64,000 bases of DNA from Cinclus cinclus (Eukaryota > Chordata > Aves > Passeriformes > Cinclidae), in the NCBI RefSeq assembly GCF_963662255.1, contig NW_026912123.1:1-64000 (forward strand), in the 5' to 3' direction. Positions within the stretch are counted from its first letter, which is position 1. Every line of letters starts with the position of its first letter. A program made the translations under genes and the position numbers. This document shows positions 1 through 12,500 of the stretch, piece after piece. The notes beneath the pieces are model-generated. The model was not told the DNA's origin. It saw only the letters and a program-made list of their open reading frames with translations, and did no database searches.

Positions 1-758
1 GGGGACCTATAGAAGCAAGGAAACATTATGACACCATGAAGGCCAAGAATCAAATGATTCATTGTGACATCAAGTGGCCTAAAAGGGCTTGGAATGCATT
101 GTGACACCACAGAGGTTAAGAGAAACAAGGATCCATTGTGACCCAATGGAGGCTAGTAATCCCAGGATCCCATTTGACACCAGGGGGCGCAAAAGGGCCA
201 GGGATGAATTGTGACAGCATGGGGCCCAATAGAAACAAGGAACCATTATGACACCGTGGAGGCCAAGAATCAAATGATTCATTGTGACATCAAGTGGCCT
301 AAAAGGGCATGGGATGCATTGTGACACCACAGAGGTTAAGAGAAGCAGGGAACGATTGTGACCCAATGCAGGCTAACAATCTAATGATCCCTTGTGGCAC
401 CAGGGGGTATAAAAAGGGCCAGGGATTGATTGTTACAGCACGGGGACCAATAGAAGCAAGGATCTATTATGCCACCGTGGAGGCCAAGAATCAAATGATT
501 CATTGTGACATCATGTGGCCTAAAAGGGCATGGGATGCATTGTGCCACCACAGGGGTTAAGAGAAGCAAGGATCCATTGTGACACAATGGAGGCTAATAA
601 TCCCAGGATCCCATTTGACACCAGGGGGCGTAAAAGGGCCAGGGATGAATTGTGACAGCATGGGGTCCAATAGAAACAAGGAACCATTATGACACCATGG
701 GGGCCAAGAATCAAAAGATTCATTGTGACATCAAGTGGCCTAAAAGGGCATGGGATGC
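1..758 (+). repeat. Array segment with T4-like, T3 and T4 monomers; opens mid-monomer
   Basis: The window starts inside a B half of the T5 style (GGGGACCTATAGAAGC); the first complete monomer starts at 98. That monomer mixes class features: a T4 second subunit with GGGGGCGCAAAAGGGCC near 186, between T4 and T5. A TATA-like T3 monomer follows (TATA at 408), then a T4 monomer. It precedes the first clear tandem HOR and carries no gene. Confidence 0.85.
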
Positions 759-1199
759 ATTGTGACAGCACAGGGGTTACGAGAAGCAAGGAACCATTGT
801 GACCCAATGCAGGCTAACAATCTAATGATCCCTTGTGGCACCAGGGGGTATAAAATGGGCCAGGGATGGATTGTTACAGCACGGGGACCAATAGAAGCAA
901 GGATCTATTATGCCACCATGGAGGCCAAGAATCAAATGATTCATTGTGACATCAAGTGGCCTAAAAGGGCATGGGATGCATTGTGCCACCACAGAGGTTA
1001 AGAGAAGCAAGGATCCATTGTGACCCAATGGAGGCTAATAATCCCAGGATCCCATTTGACACCAGGGGGCGAAAAAGGGCCAGGGATGAATTGTGACAGC
1101 ATGGGGCCCAATAGAAACAAGGAACCATTATGACACCATGGGGGCCAAGAATCAAAAGATTCATTGTGACATCAAGTGGCCTAAAAGGGCATGGGATGC

Positions 1200-1419
1200 A
1201 TTGTGACACCACAGAGGTTAAGAGAAGCAAGGAACCATTGTGACCCAATACAGGCTAACAATCTAATGATCCCTTGTGACACCAATGGGCCTAAAAGGGC
1301 CAGGGATGAATTGTTACAGCATGGGGACCAATAGAAGCAAGGATCTATTATGCCACCATGGTGGCCAAGAATCAAATAATTCATTGTGACATCGAGTGGC
1401 CTAAAAGGGCATGGGATGC
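1200..1419 (+). repeat. Exemplar canonical monomer (T1), 220 bp = two 110-bp halves = six ~37-bp subunits
   Basis: Half A is 1200-1309 and half B is 1310-1419. They align without gaps and share, at the same half-coordinates, GAAGCAAGGA (near 25), AATCNAATGA (61-70), CCTAAAAGGG (91-100) and the GGGATG end. Each half splits into three subunits: A1 1200-1236, A2 1237-1273, A3 1274-1309, B1 1310-1346, B2 1347-1382, B3 1383-1419 (37, 37, 36, 37, 36, 37 bp). Five start with a form of ATTGTGAC and A3 starts TTGTGACACC. A1 resembles B1 most closely, A2 resembles B2 and A3 resembles B3. The simplest history is a 37-bp repeat that became a 110-bp trimer and then a 220-bp dimer of trimers. This copy has a private CpG, ATCGAGTGG near 1391, shared with the copy 1,320 bp downstream. 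Confidence 0.92.
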
Positions 1420-2959
1420 ATTGTGACAGCACAGGGGTTAAGAGAAGCAAGGAACCATTGTGACCCAATGCAGGCTAACAATCTAATGATCCCTTTTGAC
1501 ACCAATGGGCCTAAAAGGGGCAGGGATGTATTGTGAAAGCATGGGGCCCAATTAAAACCTGGTACAATTACGCCACCATGGAGGCCAAGAATCAAATGAT
1601 TCATTGTGACATCAAGTGGCCTAAAAGGGCATGGGATGCATTGTGACACCACAGGGGTTAAGAGAAGCAAGGAACCATTGTGACCCAATGCAGGCTAACA
1701 ATCTAAGAATCCCTTTTGACACCAGGGGGCGCAAAAGGACCACGGAGAACTGTGACAGCATGGGGACCTATAGAAGCAAGGAACCATTATGACACCATGA
1801 AGGCCAAGAATCAAATGGTTCATTGTAAGACCAAGTGGCCTAAAAGTCTTGGAATGCATTGTGACACCACAGAGGTTAAGAGAAGCAAGGAAACATTGTG
1901 ACCCAATGCAGGCTAACAATCTAATGATCCCTTTTGGCACCAGGGTGTATAAAAAGTGCCAGGGATGGATTGTTACAGCACGGGGACCAATAGAAGCAAG
2001 GATCTATTATGCCACCGTGGAGGCCAAGAATCAAATGATTCATTGTGACATCAAGTGGCCTAAAAGGGCATGGGATGCATTGTGACAGCACAGGGGTTAA
2101 GAGAAGCAAGGAACCATTGTGACCCAATGCAGGCTAACAATCTAATGATCCCTTGTGGCACCAGGGGGTATAAAAAGGGCCAGGGATGGATTGTTACAGC
2201 ACGGGGACCAATAGAAGCAAGGATCTATTATGCCACCGTGGAGGCCAAGAATCAAATGATTCATTGTGACATCAAGTGGCCTAAAAGGGCTTGGGATGCA
2301 TTCTGCCACCACAGAGGTTAAGAGAAGCAAGGATCCATTGTGACCCAATGGAGGCTAATAATCCCAGGATCCCATTTGACACCAGGGGGCGAAAAAGGGC
2401 CAGGGATGAATTGTGACAGCATGGGGCCCAATAGAAACAAGGAACCATTATGACACCATGGGGGCCAAGAATCAAAAGATTCATTGTGACATCAAGTGGC
2501 CTAAAAGGGCATGGGATGCATTGTGACACCACAGGGGTTAAGAGAAGCAAGGAACCATTGTGACCCAATACAGGCTAACAATCTAATGATCCCTTGTGAC
2601 ACCAATGGGCCTAAAAGGGCCAGGGATGAATTGTTACAGCACGGGGACCAATAGAAGCAAGGATCTATTATGCCACCATGGAGGCCAAGAATCAAATAAT
2701 TCATTGTGACATCGAGTGGCCTAAAAGGGCATGGGATGCATTGTGACAGCACAGGGGTTAAGAGAAGCAAGGAACCATTGTGACCCAATGCAGGCTAACA
2801 ATCTAATGATCCCTTTTGACACCAATGGGCCTAAAAGGGGCAGGGATGTATTGTGAAAGCATGGGGCCCAATTAAAACCTGGTACAATTACGCCACCATG
2901 GAGGCCAAGAATCAAATGATTCATTGTGACATCAAGTGGCCTAAAAGGGCATGGGATGC

Positions 2960-3178
2960 ATTGTGACACCACAGGGGTTAAGAGAAGCAAGGAACCATTG
3001 TGACCCAATGCAGGCTAACAATCTAACAATCCCTTTTGACATCAGGGGGCGCAAAAGGACCACGGATGAACTCTGACAGCATGGGGACCTATAGAAGCAA
3101 GGAACCATTATGACACCATGAAGGCCAAGAATCAAATGGTTCATTGTAAGACCAAGTGGCCTAAAAGTCTTGGAATGC
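2960..3178 (+). repeat. Exemplar T5 monomer of 219 bp
   Basis: Its third subunit reads GGGGGCGCAAAAGGACCACGG, shortened here as GGGCGCAAAAGGACCACGG, and its B half has the CATGGGGACCTATAGAAGC start. The B3 subunit differs strongly from other classes: GTAAGACCAAG replaces GTGACATCAAG, and AAAGTCTTGGAATGC replaces AAAGGGCATGGGATGC, one base shorter. That lost base gives 219 bp, a multiple of 3, so reverse-strand frames run on across this monomer type (for example at 33,322-33,828). At 1640-1857 a further missing base in CACGGAGAAC makes a 218-bp version. Confidence 0.88.
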
Positions 3179-3399
3179 ATTGTGACACCACAGAGGTTAA
3201 GAGAAGCAAGGAAACATTGTGACCCAATGCAGGCTAGCAATCTAATGATCCCTTTTGGCACCAGGGGGTATAAAAAGGGCCAGGGATGGATTGTTACAGC
3301 ACGGGGACCAATAGAAGCAAGGATCTATTATGCCACCGTGGAGGCCAAGAATCAAATGATTCATTGTGACATCAAGTGGCCTAAAAGGGCATGGGATGC

Positions 3400-4001
3400 A
3401 TTGTGCCACCACAGAGGTTAAGAGAAGCAAGGATCCATTGTGACCCAATGGAGGCTAATAATCCCAGGATCCCATTTGACACCAGGGGGCGTAAAAGGGC
3501 CAGGGATGAATTGTGACAGCATGGGGCCCAATAGAAACAAGGAACCATTATGACACCATGGGGGCCAAGAATCAAAAGATTCATTGTGACATCAAGTGGC
3601 CTAAAAGGGCATGGGATGCATTGTGACACCACAGGGGTTAAGAGAAGCAAGGAACCATTGTGACCCAATACAGGCTAACAATCTAATGATCCCTTGTGAC
3701 ACCAATGGGCCTAAAAGGGCCAGGGATGAATTGTTACAGCACGGGGACCTAGTAAATCCTGGTACAATTATGCCACCATGGAGGCCAAGAATCAAATGAT
3801 TCATTGTGACATCAAGTGGCCTAAAAGGGCATGGGATGCATTGTGACACCACAGGGGTTAAGAGAAGCAAGGAACCATTGTGACCCAATGCAGGCTAACA
3901 ATCTAAGAATCCCTTTTGACACCAGGGGGCGCAAAAGGACCACGGATGAACTTTGACAGCATGGGGACCTATAGAAGCAAGGAAACATTATGACACCATG
4001 A
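3400..4001 (+). repeat. Bridging monomers T4, chimeric T1/T1b, T5
   Basis: A T4 monomer is followed by one whose B1 is a join of two classes: TTACAGCACGGGGACCT then AGTAAATCCTGGTACAATT, near 3,735-3,770. T1 normally continues AATAGAAGC there and T1b normally starts GTGAAAGC. A T5 monomer follows. No gene. Confidence 0.8.
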
Positions 4002-4499
4002 AGGCCAAGAATCAAATGATTCATTGTGACATCAAGTGGCCTAAAAGGGCTTGGAATGCATTGTGACACCACAGAGGTTAAGAGAAGCAAGGATCCATTG
4101 TGACCCAATGGAGGCTAATAATCCCAGGATCCCATTTTACACCAGGGGGCGTAAAAGGGCCAGGGATGAATTGTGACAGCATGGGGTCCAATAGACACAA
4201 GGAACCATTATGACACCATGGAGGCCAAGAATCAAATGATTCATTGTGACATCAAGTGGCCTAAAAGGGCATGGGATGCATTGTGACACCACAGAGGTTA
4301 AGAGAAGCAAGGAAACATTGTAACCCAATGCAGGCTAACAATCTAATGATCCCTTGTGACACCAATGGGCCTAAAAGGGGCAGGGATGAATTGTGAAAGC
4401 ATGGGGCCCAAGTAAAACCTGGTAAAATTATGCCACCATGGAGGCCAAGAATCAAATGATTCATTGTGACATCAAGTGGCCTAAAAGGGCATGGGATGC

Positions 4500-4720
4500 A
4501 TTGTGACACCACAGGGGTTAAGAGAAGCAAGGAACCATTGTGACCCAATGCAGGCTAACAATCTAATGATCCCTTGTGGCACCAGGGGGTATAAAAAGGG
4601 CCAGGGATGGATTGTTACAGCACGGGGACCAATAGAAGCAAGGATCTATTATGCCACCGTGGAGGCCAAGAATCAAATGATTCATTGTGACATCAAGTGG
4701 CCTAAAAGTGCATGGGATGC
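4500..4720 (+). repeat. Exemplar T3 monomer of 221 bp with TATA-box-like sequence
   Basis: The A3 subunit, elsewhere CAATGGGCCTAAAAGGG, reads CAGGGGGTATAAAAAGGG, a gain of one base that turns CCTAAAAGG into GTATAAAAAGG. It matches the eukaryotic TATA-box consensus TATAWAWR within GC-rich flanks. The B half has the CACGGGGACCAATAGAAGC start and usually GCCACCGTGG where other classes have GCCACCATGG. In the inner domain T3 is almost always followed directly by a T4 monomer, as here. Confidence 0.9.
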
Positions 4721-7700
4721 ATTGTGCCACCACAGGGGTTAAGAGAAGCAAGGATCCATTGTGACACAATGGAGGCTAATAATCCCAGGATCCCAATTGA
4801 CACCATGGGGCGTAAAAGGGCCAGGGATGAATTGTGACAGCATGGGGCCCAATAGAAACAAGGAACCATTATGACACCATGGGGGCCAAGAATCAAAAGA
4901 TTCATTGTGACATCAAGTGGCCTAAAAGGGCATGGGATGCATTGTGACACCACAGGGGTTAAGAGAAGCAAGGAACCATTGTGACCCAATGCAGGCTAAC
5001 AATCTAATGATCCCTTTTGACACCAATGGGCCTAAAAGGGGCAGGGATGTATTTTGAAAGCATGGGGCCCAATTAAAACCTGGTACAATTACGCCACCAT
5101 GGAGGCCAAGAATCAAATGATTCATTGTGACATCAAGTGGCCTAAAAGGGCATGGGATGCATTGTGACACCACAGGGGTTAAGAGAAGCAAGGAGCCATT
5201 GTGACCCAATGCAGGCTAACAATCTATGAATCCCTTTTGACATCAGGGGGTGCAAAAGGACCACGGATGAACTCTGACAGCATGGGGACCTATAGAAGCA
5301 AGGAACCATTATGACACCATGAAGGCCAAGAATCAAATGGTTCATTGTAAGACCAAGTGGCCTAAAAGTCTTGGAATGCATTGTGACACCACAGAGGTTA
5401 AGAGAAGCAAGGAACCATTGTGACCCAATGCAGGCTAACAATCTAATGATCCCTTGTGGCACCAGGGGGTATAAAAAGGGCCAGGGATGGATTGTTACAG
5501 CACGGGGACCAATAGAAGCAAGGATCTATTATGCCACCGTGGAGGCCAAGAATCAAATGATTCATTGTGACATCAAGTGGCCTAAAAGGGCATGGGATGC
5601 ATTGTGCCACCACAGAGGTTAAGAGAAGCAAGGATCCATTGTGACCCAATGGAGGCTAATAATCCCAGGATCCCATTTGACACCAGGGGGCGAAAAAGGG
5701 CCAGGGATGAATTGTGACAGCATGGGGCCCAATAGAAACAAGGAACCATTATGACACCATGGGGGCCAAGAATCAAAAGATTCATTGTGACATCAAGTGG
5801 CCTAAAAGGGCATGGGATGCATTGTGACACCACAGGGGTTAAGAGAAGCAAGGAACCATTGTGACCCAATACAGGCTAACAATCTAATGATCCCTTGTGA
5901 CACCAATGGGCCTAAAAGGGCCAGGGATGAATTGTTACAGCACGGGGACCAATAGAAGCAAGGATCTATTATGCCACCATGGAGGCCAAGAATCAAATAA
6001 TTCATTGTGACATCAAGTGGCCTAAAAGGGCATGGGATGCATTGTGACAGCACAGGGGTTAAGAGAAGCAAGGAACCATTGTGACCCAATGCAGGCTAAC
6101 AATCTAATGATCCCTTTTGACACCAATGGGCCTAAAAGGGGCAGGGATGTATTGTGAAAGCATGGGGCCCAATTAAAACCGGGTACAATTACGCCACCAT
6201 GGAGGCCAAGAATCAAATGATTCATTGTGACATCAAGTGGCCTAAAAGGGCATGGGATGCATTGTGACACCACAGGGGTTAAGAGAAGCAAGGAACCATT
6301 GTGACCCAATGCAGGCTAACAATCTAACAATCCCTTTTGATATCAGGGGGCGCAAAAGGACCACGGATGAACTCTGACAGCATGGGGACCTATAGAAGCA
6401 AGGAACCATTATGACACCATGAAGGCCAAGAATCAAATGGTTCATTGTAAGACCAAGTGGCCTAAAAGTCTTGGAATGCATTGTGATACCACAGATGTTA
6501 AGAGAAGCAAGGAACCATTGTGACCCAATGCAGGCTAACAATCTAATGATCCCTTTTGGCACCAGGGGGTATAAAAAGGGCCAGGGATGGATTGTTACAG
6601 CACGGGGACCAATAGAAGCAAGGATCTATTATGCCACCGTGGAGGCCAAGAATCAAATGATTCATTGTGACATCAAGTGGCCTAAAAGGGCATGGGATGC
6701 ATTGTGACAGCACAGGGGTTAAGAGAAGCAAGGAACCATTGTGACCCAATGCAGGCTAATAATCCCAGTATCCCATTTGACACCAGGGTGCGTAAAAGGG
6801 CCAGGGATGAATTGTGACAGCATGGGGCCCAATAGAAACAAGGAACCATTATGACACCATGGAGGCCAAGAATCAAATGATTCATTGTGACATCAAGTGG
6901 CCTAAAAGGGCATGGGATGCATTGTGACACCACAGAGGTTAAGAGAAGCAAGGAACCATTGTGACCCAATGCAGGCTAACAATCTAATGATCCCTTGTGA
7001 CACCAATGGGCCTAAAAGGGCCCTGGGCGGAATTGTTACAGCACGGGGACCAATAGAAGCAAGGATCTATTATGCCACCATGGAGGCCAAGAATCAAATA
7101 ATTCATGGTGACATCATGTGGCCTAAAAGGGCATGGGATGCATTGTGACAGCACAGGGGTTAAGAGAAGCAAGGAACCATTGTGACCCAATGCAGGCTAA
7201 CAATCTAATGATCCCTTGCGACACCAATGGGCCTAAAAGGGGCAGGGATGAATTGTGAAAGCATGGGGCCCAAGTAAAACCTGGTACAATTATGCCACCA
7301 TGGAGGCCAAGAATCAAATGATTCATTGTGACATCAAGTGGCCTAAAAGGGCATGGGATGCATTGTGCCACCACAGGGGTTAAGAGAAACAAGGAACCAT
7401 TGTGACCCAAAGGAGGCTAATAATCCCAGGATCCCATTTGACACCAGGGGGCGCAAAAGGACCACGGATGAACTCTGACAGCATGGGGACCTATAGAAGC
7501 AAGGAAACATTATGACACCATGAAGGCCAAGAATCAAATGATTCATTGTGACATCAAGTGGCCTAAAAGGGCTTGGAATGCATTGTGCCACCACAGAGGT
7601 TAAGAGAAGCAAGGATCCATTGTGACCCAATGGAGGCTAATAATCCCAGGATCCCATTTGACACCAGGGGGCGTAAAAGGGCCAGGGATGAATTGTGACA

Positions 7701-7801
7701 GCACGGGGCCCAATAGAAACAAGGAACCATTATGACACCATGGAGGCCAAGAATCAAATTATTCATTGTGACATCAAGTGGCCTAAAAGGGCATGGGATT
7801 C

Positions 7802-9563
7802 ATTGTGACACCACAGAGGTTAAGAGAAGCAAGGAACCATTGTGACCCAATGCAGGCTAACAATCTAATGATCCCTTGTGACACCAATGGGCCTAAAAGG
7901 GCCCTGGGAGGAATTGTTACAGCACGGGGACCAATAGAAGCAAGGATCTATTATGCCACCATGGAGGCCAAGAATCAAATAATTCATTGTGACATCATGT
8001 GGCCTAAAAGGGCATGGGATGCATTGTGACAGCACAGGGGTTAAGAGAAGCAAGGAACCATTGTGACCCAATGCAGGCTAACAATCTAATGATCCCTTGC
8101 GACACCAATGGGCCTAAAAGGGGCAGGGATGAATTGTGAAAGCATGGGGCCCAAGTAAATCCTGGTACAATTATGCCACCATGGAGGCCAAGAATCAAAT
8201 GATTCATTGTGACATCAAGTGGCCTAAAAGGGCATGGGATGCATTGTGACACCACAGGGGTTAAGAAAAGCAAGGAACCATTGTGACCCAATGCAGGCTA
8301 ACAATCTAAGAATCCCTTTTGACACCAGGGGGCGCAAAAGGACCACGGATGAACTGTGACAGCATGGGGACCTATAGAAGCAAGGAAACATTATGACACC
8401 ATGAAGGCCAAGAATCAAATGATTCATTGTGACATCAAGTGGCCTAAAAGGGCATGGGATGCATTGTGACAGCACAGAGGTTAAGAGAAGCAAGGAACCA
8501 TTGTAACCCAATGCAATCTAACAATCTAATGATCCCTTGTGACACCAATGGGCCTAAAAGGGGCAGGGATGAATTGTGAAAGCATGGGGCCCAAGTAAAA
8601 CCTGGTACAATTATGCCACCATGGAGGCCAAGAATCAAATGATTCATTGTGACATCAAGTGGCCTAAAAGGGCATGGGATTCATTGTGACACCACAGAGG
8701 TTAAGAGAAGCAAGGAACCATTGTGACCCAATGCAGGCTAACAATCTAATGATCCCTTGTGACACCAATGGGCCTAAAAGGGCCCTGGGAGGAATTGTTA
8801 CAGCACGGGGACCAATAGAAGCAAGGATCTATTATGCCACCATGGAGGCCAAGAATCAAATAATTCATTGTGACATCATGTGGCCTAAAAGGGCATGGGA
8901 TGCATTGTGACAGCACAGGGGTTAAGAGAAGCAAGGAACCATTGTGACCCAATGCAGGCTAACAATCTAATGATCCCTTGCGACACCAATGGGCCTAAAA
9001 GGGGCAGGGATGAATTGTGAAAGCATGGGGCCCAAGTAAATCCTGGTACAATTATGCCACCATGGAGGCCAAGAATCAAATGATTCATTGTGACATCAAG
9101 TGGCCTAAAAGGGCATGGGATGCATTGTGACACCACAGGGGTTAAGAAAAGCAAGGAACCATTGTGACCCAATGCAGGCTAACAATCTAAGAATCCCTTT
9201 TGACACCAGGGGGCGCAAAAGGACCACGGATGAACTGTGACAGCATGGGGACCTATAGAAGCAAGGAAACATTATGACACCATGAAGGCCAAGAATCAAA
9301 TGATTCATTGTGACATCAAGTGGCCTAAAAGGGCATGGGATGCATTGTGACAGCACAGAGGTTAAGAGAAGCAAGGAACCATTGTAACCCAATGCAATCT
9401 AACAATCTAATGATCCCTTGTGACACCAATGGGCCTAAAAGGGGCAGGGATGAATTGTGAAAGCATGGGGCCCAAGTAAAACCTGGTACAATTATGCCAC
9501 CATGGAGGCCAAGAATCAAATGATTCATTGTGACATCAAGTGGCCTAAAAGGGCATGGGATGC
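7802..9563 (+). repeat. 881-bp tetramer T2-T1b-T5-T1b, two tandem copies
   Basis: Copies are 7802-8682 and 8683-9563. Both carry the private markers TTAAGAAAAGCAAGG (8,261 and 9,142) and CCAATGCAATCTAAC in the second T1b. The left copy opens GGGATTCATTG. The same tetramer type recurs singly near 15.3-16.2, 28.3-29.2 and 40.4-41.3 kb. Confidence 0.88.
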
Positions 9564-12500
9564 ATTGTGACACCACAGGGGTTAAGAGAAGCAAGGAACC
9601 ATTGTGACCCAATGCAGGCTAACAATCTAACAATCCCTTTTGACATCAGGGGGCGCAAAAGGACCACGGATGAACTCTGACAGCATGGGGACCTATAGAA
9701 GCAAGGAACCATTATGACACCATGAAGGCCAAGAATCAAATGGTTCATTGTAAGACCAAGTGGCCTAAAAGTCTTGGAATGCATTGTGATACCACAGATG
9801 TTAAGAGAAGCAAGGAACCATTGTGACCCAATGCAGGCTAACAATCTAATGATCCCTTTTGGTACCAGGGGGTATAAAAAGGGCCAGGGATGGATTGTTA
9901 CAGCACGGGGACCAATAGAAGCAAGGATCTATTATGCCACCGTGGAGGCCAAGAATCAAATGATTCATTGTGACATCAAGTGGCCTAAAAGGGCATGGGA
10001 TGCATTGTGACAGCACAGGGGTTAAGAGAAGCAAGGATCCATTGTGACCCAATGGAGGCTAATAATCCCAGGATCCCATTTGACAGCAGGGGGCGTAAAA
10101 GGGCCAGGGATGAATTGTGACAGCATGGGGCCCAATAGAAACAAGGAACCATTATGACACCATGGAGGCCAAGAATCAAATGATTCATTGTGACATCAAG
10201 TGGCCTAAAATGGCATGGGATGCATTGTGACACCACAGAGGTTAAGAGAAGCAAGGAACCATTGTGACCCAATGCAGGCTAACAATCTAATGATCCCTTG
10301 TGACACCAATGGGCCTAAAAGGGCCCTGGGAGGAATTGTTACAGCACGGGGACCAATAGAAGCAAGGATCTATTATGCCACCATGGAGGCCAAGAATCAA
10401 ATAATTCATGGTGACATCATGTGGCCTAAAAGGGCATGGGATGCATTGTGACAGCACAGGGGTTAAGAGAAGCAGGGAACCATTGTGACCCAATGCAGGC
10501 TAACAATCTAATGATCCCTTGCGACTCCAATGGGCCTAAAAGGGGCAGGGATGAATTGTGAAAGCATGGGGCCCAAGTAAATCCTGGTACAATTATGCCA
10601 CCATGGAGGCCAAGAATCAAATGATTCATTGTGACATCAAGTGGCCTAAAAGGGCATGGGATGCATTGTGACACCACAGGGGTTAAGAAAAGCAAGGAAC
10701 CATTGTGACCCAATGCAGGCTAACAATCTAAGAATCCCTTTTGACACCAGGGGGCGCAAAAGGACCACGGATGAACTTTGACAGCATGGGGACCTATAGA
10801 AGCAAGGAAACATTATGACACCATGAAGGCCAAGAATCAAATGATTCATTGTGACATCAAGTGGCCTAAAAGGGCTTGGAATGCATTGTGACACCACAGA
10901 GGTTAAGAGAAGTAAGGATCCATTGTGACCCAATGGAGGCTAATAATCCCAGGATCCCATTTGACACCAGGGGGCGTAAAAGGGCCAGGGATGAATTGTG
11001 ACAGCATGGGGCCCAATAGAAACAAGGAACCATTATGCCACCATGGAGGCCAAGAATCAAATGATTCATTGTGACATCAAGTGGCCTAAAAGGGCATGGG
11101 ATGCATTGTGACAGCACAGAGGTTAAGAGAAGCAAGGAACCATTGTAACCCAATGCAATCTAACAATCTAATGATCCCTTGTGACACCAATGGGCCTAAA
11201 AGGGGCAGGGATGAATTGTGAAAGCATGGGGCCCAAGTAAAACCTGGTAAAATTATGCCACCATGGAGGCCAAGAATCAAATGATTCATTGTGACATCAA
11301 GTGGCCTAAAAGGGCATGGGATGCATTGTGACACCACAGGGGTTAAGAGAAGCAAGGAACCATTGTGACCCAATGCAGGCTAACAATCTAATGATCCCTT
11401 GTGGCACCAGGGGGTATAAAAAGGGCCAGGGATGGATTGTTACAGCACGGGGACCAATAGAACCAAGGATCTATTATGCCACCGTGGAGGCCAAGAATCA
11501 AATGATTCATTGTGACATCAAGTGGCCTAAAAGGGCATGGGATGCATTGTGCCACCACAGAGGTTAAGAGAAGCAAGGATCCATTGTGACCCAATGGAGG
11601 CTAATAATCCCAGGATCCCATTTGACACCAGGGGGCGTAAAAGGGCCAGGGATGAATTGTGACAGCATGGGGCCCAATAGAAACAAGGAACCATTATGAC
11701 ACCATGGGGGCCAAGAATCAAAAGATTCATTGTGACATCAAGTGGCCTAAAAGGGCATGGGATGCATTGTGACACCACAGGGGTTAAGAGAAGCAAGGAA
11801 CCATTGTGACCCAATACAGGCTAACAATCTAATGATCCCTTGTGACACCAATGGGCCTAAAAGGGCCAGGGATGAATTGTTACAGCACGGGGACCAATAG
11901 AAGCAAGGATCTATTATGCCACCATGGAGGCCAAGAATCAAATAATTCATTGTGACATCAAGGGGCCTAAAAGGGCATGGGATGCATTGTGACAGCACAG
12001 GGGTTAAGAGAAGCAAGGAACCATTGTGACCCAATGCAGGCTAACAATCTAATGATCCCTTTTGACACCAATGGGCCTAAAAGGGGCAGGGATGTATTGT
12101 GAAAGCATGGGGCCCAATTAAATCCGGGTACAATTACGCCACCATGGAGGCCAAGAATCAAATGATTCATTGTGACATCAAGTGGCCTAAAAGGGCATGG
12201 GATGCATTGTGACACCACAGGGGTTAAGAGAAGCAAGGAACCATTGTGACCCAATGCAGGCTAACAATCTAACAATCCCTTTTGATATCAGGGGGCGCAA
12301 AAGGACCACGGATGAACTCTGACAGCATGGGGACCTATAGAAGCAAGGAACCATTATGACACCATGAAGGCCAAGAATCAAATGGTTCATTGTAAGACCA
12401 AGTGGCCTAAAAGTCTTGGAATGCATTGTGATACCACAGATGTTAAGAGAAGCAAGGAACCATTGTGACCCAATGCAGGCTAACAATCTAATGATCCCTT

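Larger units (their letters stand above)
759..3399 (+). repeat. 1,320-bp hexamer HOR, two tandem copies
   Basis: Copies are 759-2078 and 2079-3399, in the order T3-T4-T1-T1b-T5-T3. Lengths of 221, 220, 220, 220, 218 and 221 add to 1,320; the second copy has a 219-bp T5 and is 1,321 bp. The private CpG variant ATCGAGTGG is in both (about 1,392 and 2,712), proving duplication rather than independent assembly of similar monomers. Because the unit begins and ends with T3, two TATA-like monomers sit side by side at the joint (1,948 and 2,169). Confidence 0.88.

Noticed and set aside
1401..1411. CCTAAAAGG as a CArG box (serum response factor site)
   Set aside because: A CArG box is CC followed by six A/T and GG; this has only five A/T bases between CC and GG.
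7211..7221. Inverted repeats or cruciform-forming palindromes as functional sites
   Set aside because: Only short palindromes such as ATGCAT, CCATGG and GGATCC are seen; I found no long dyad in the monomer.
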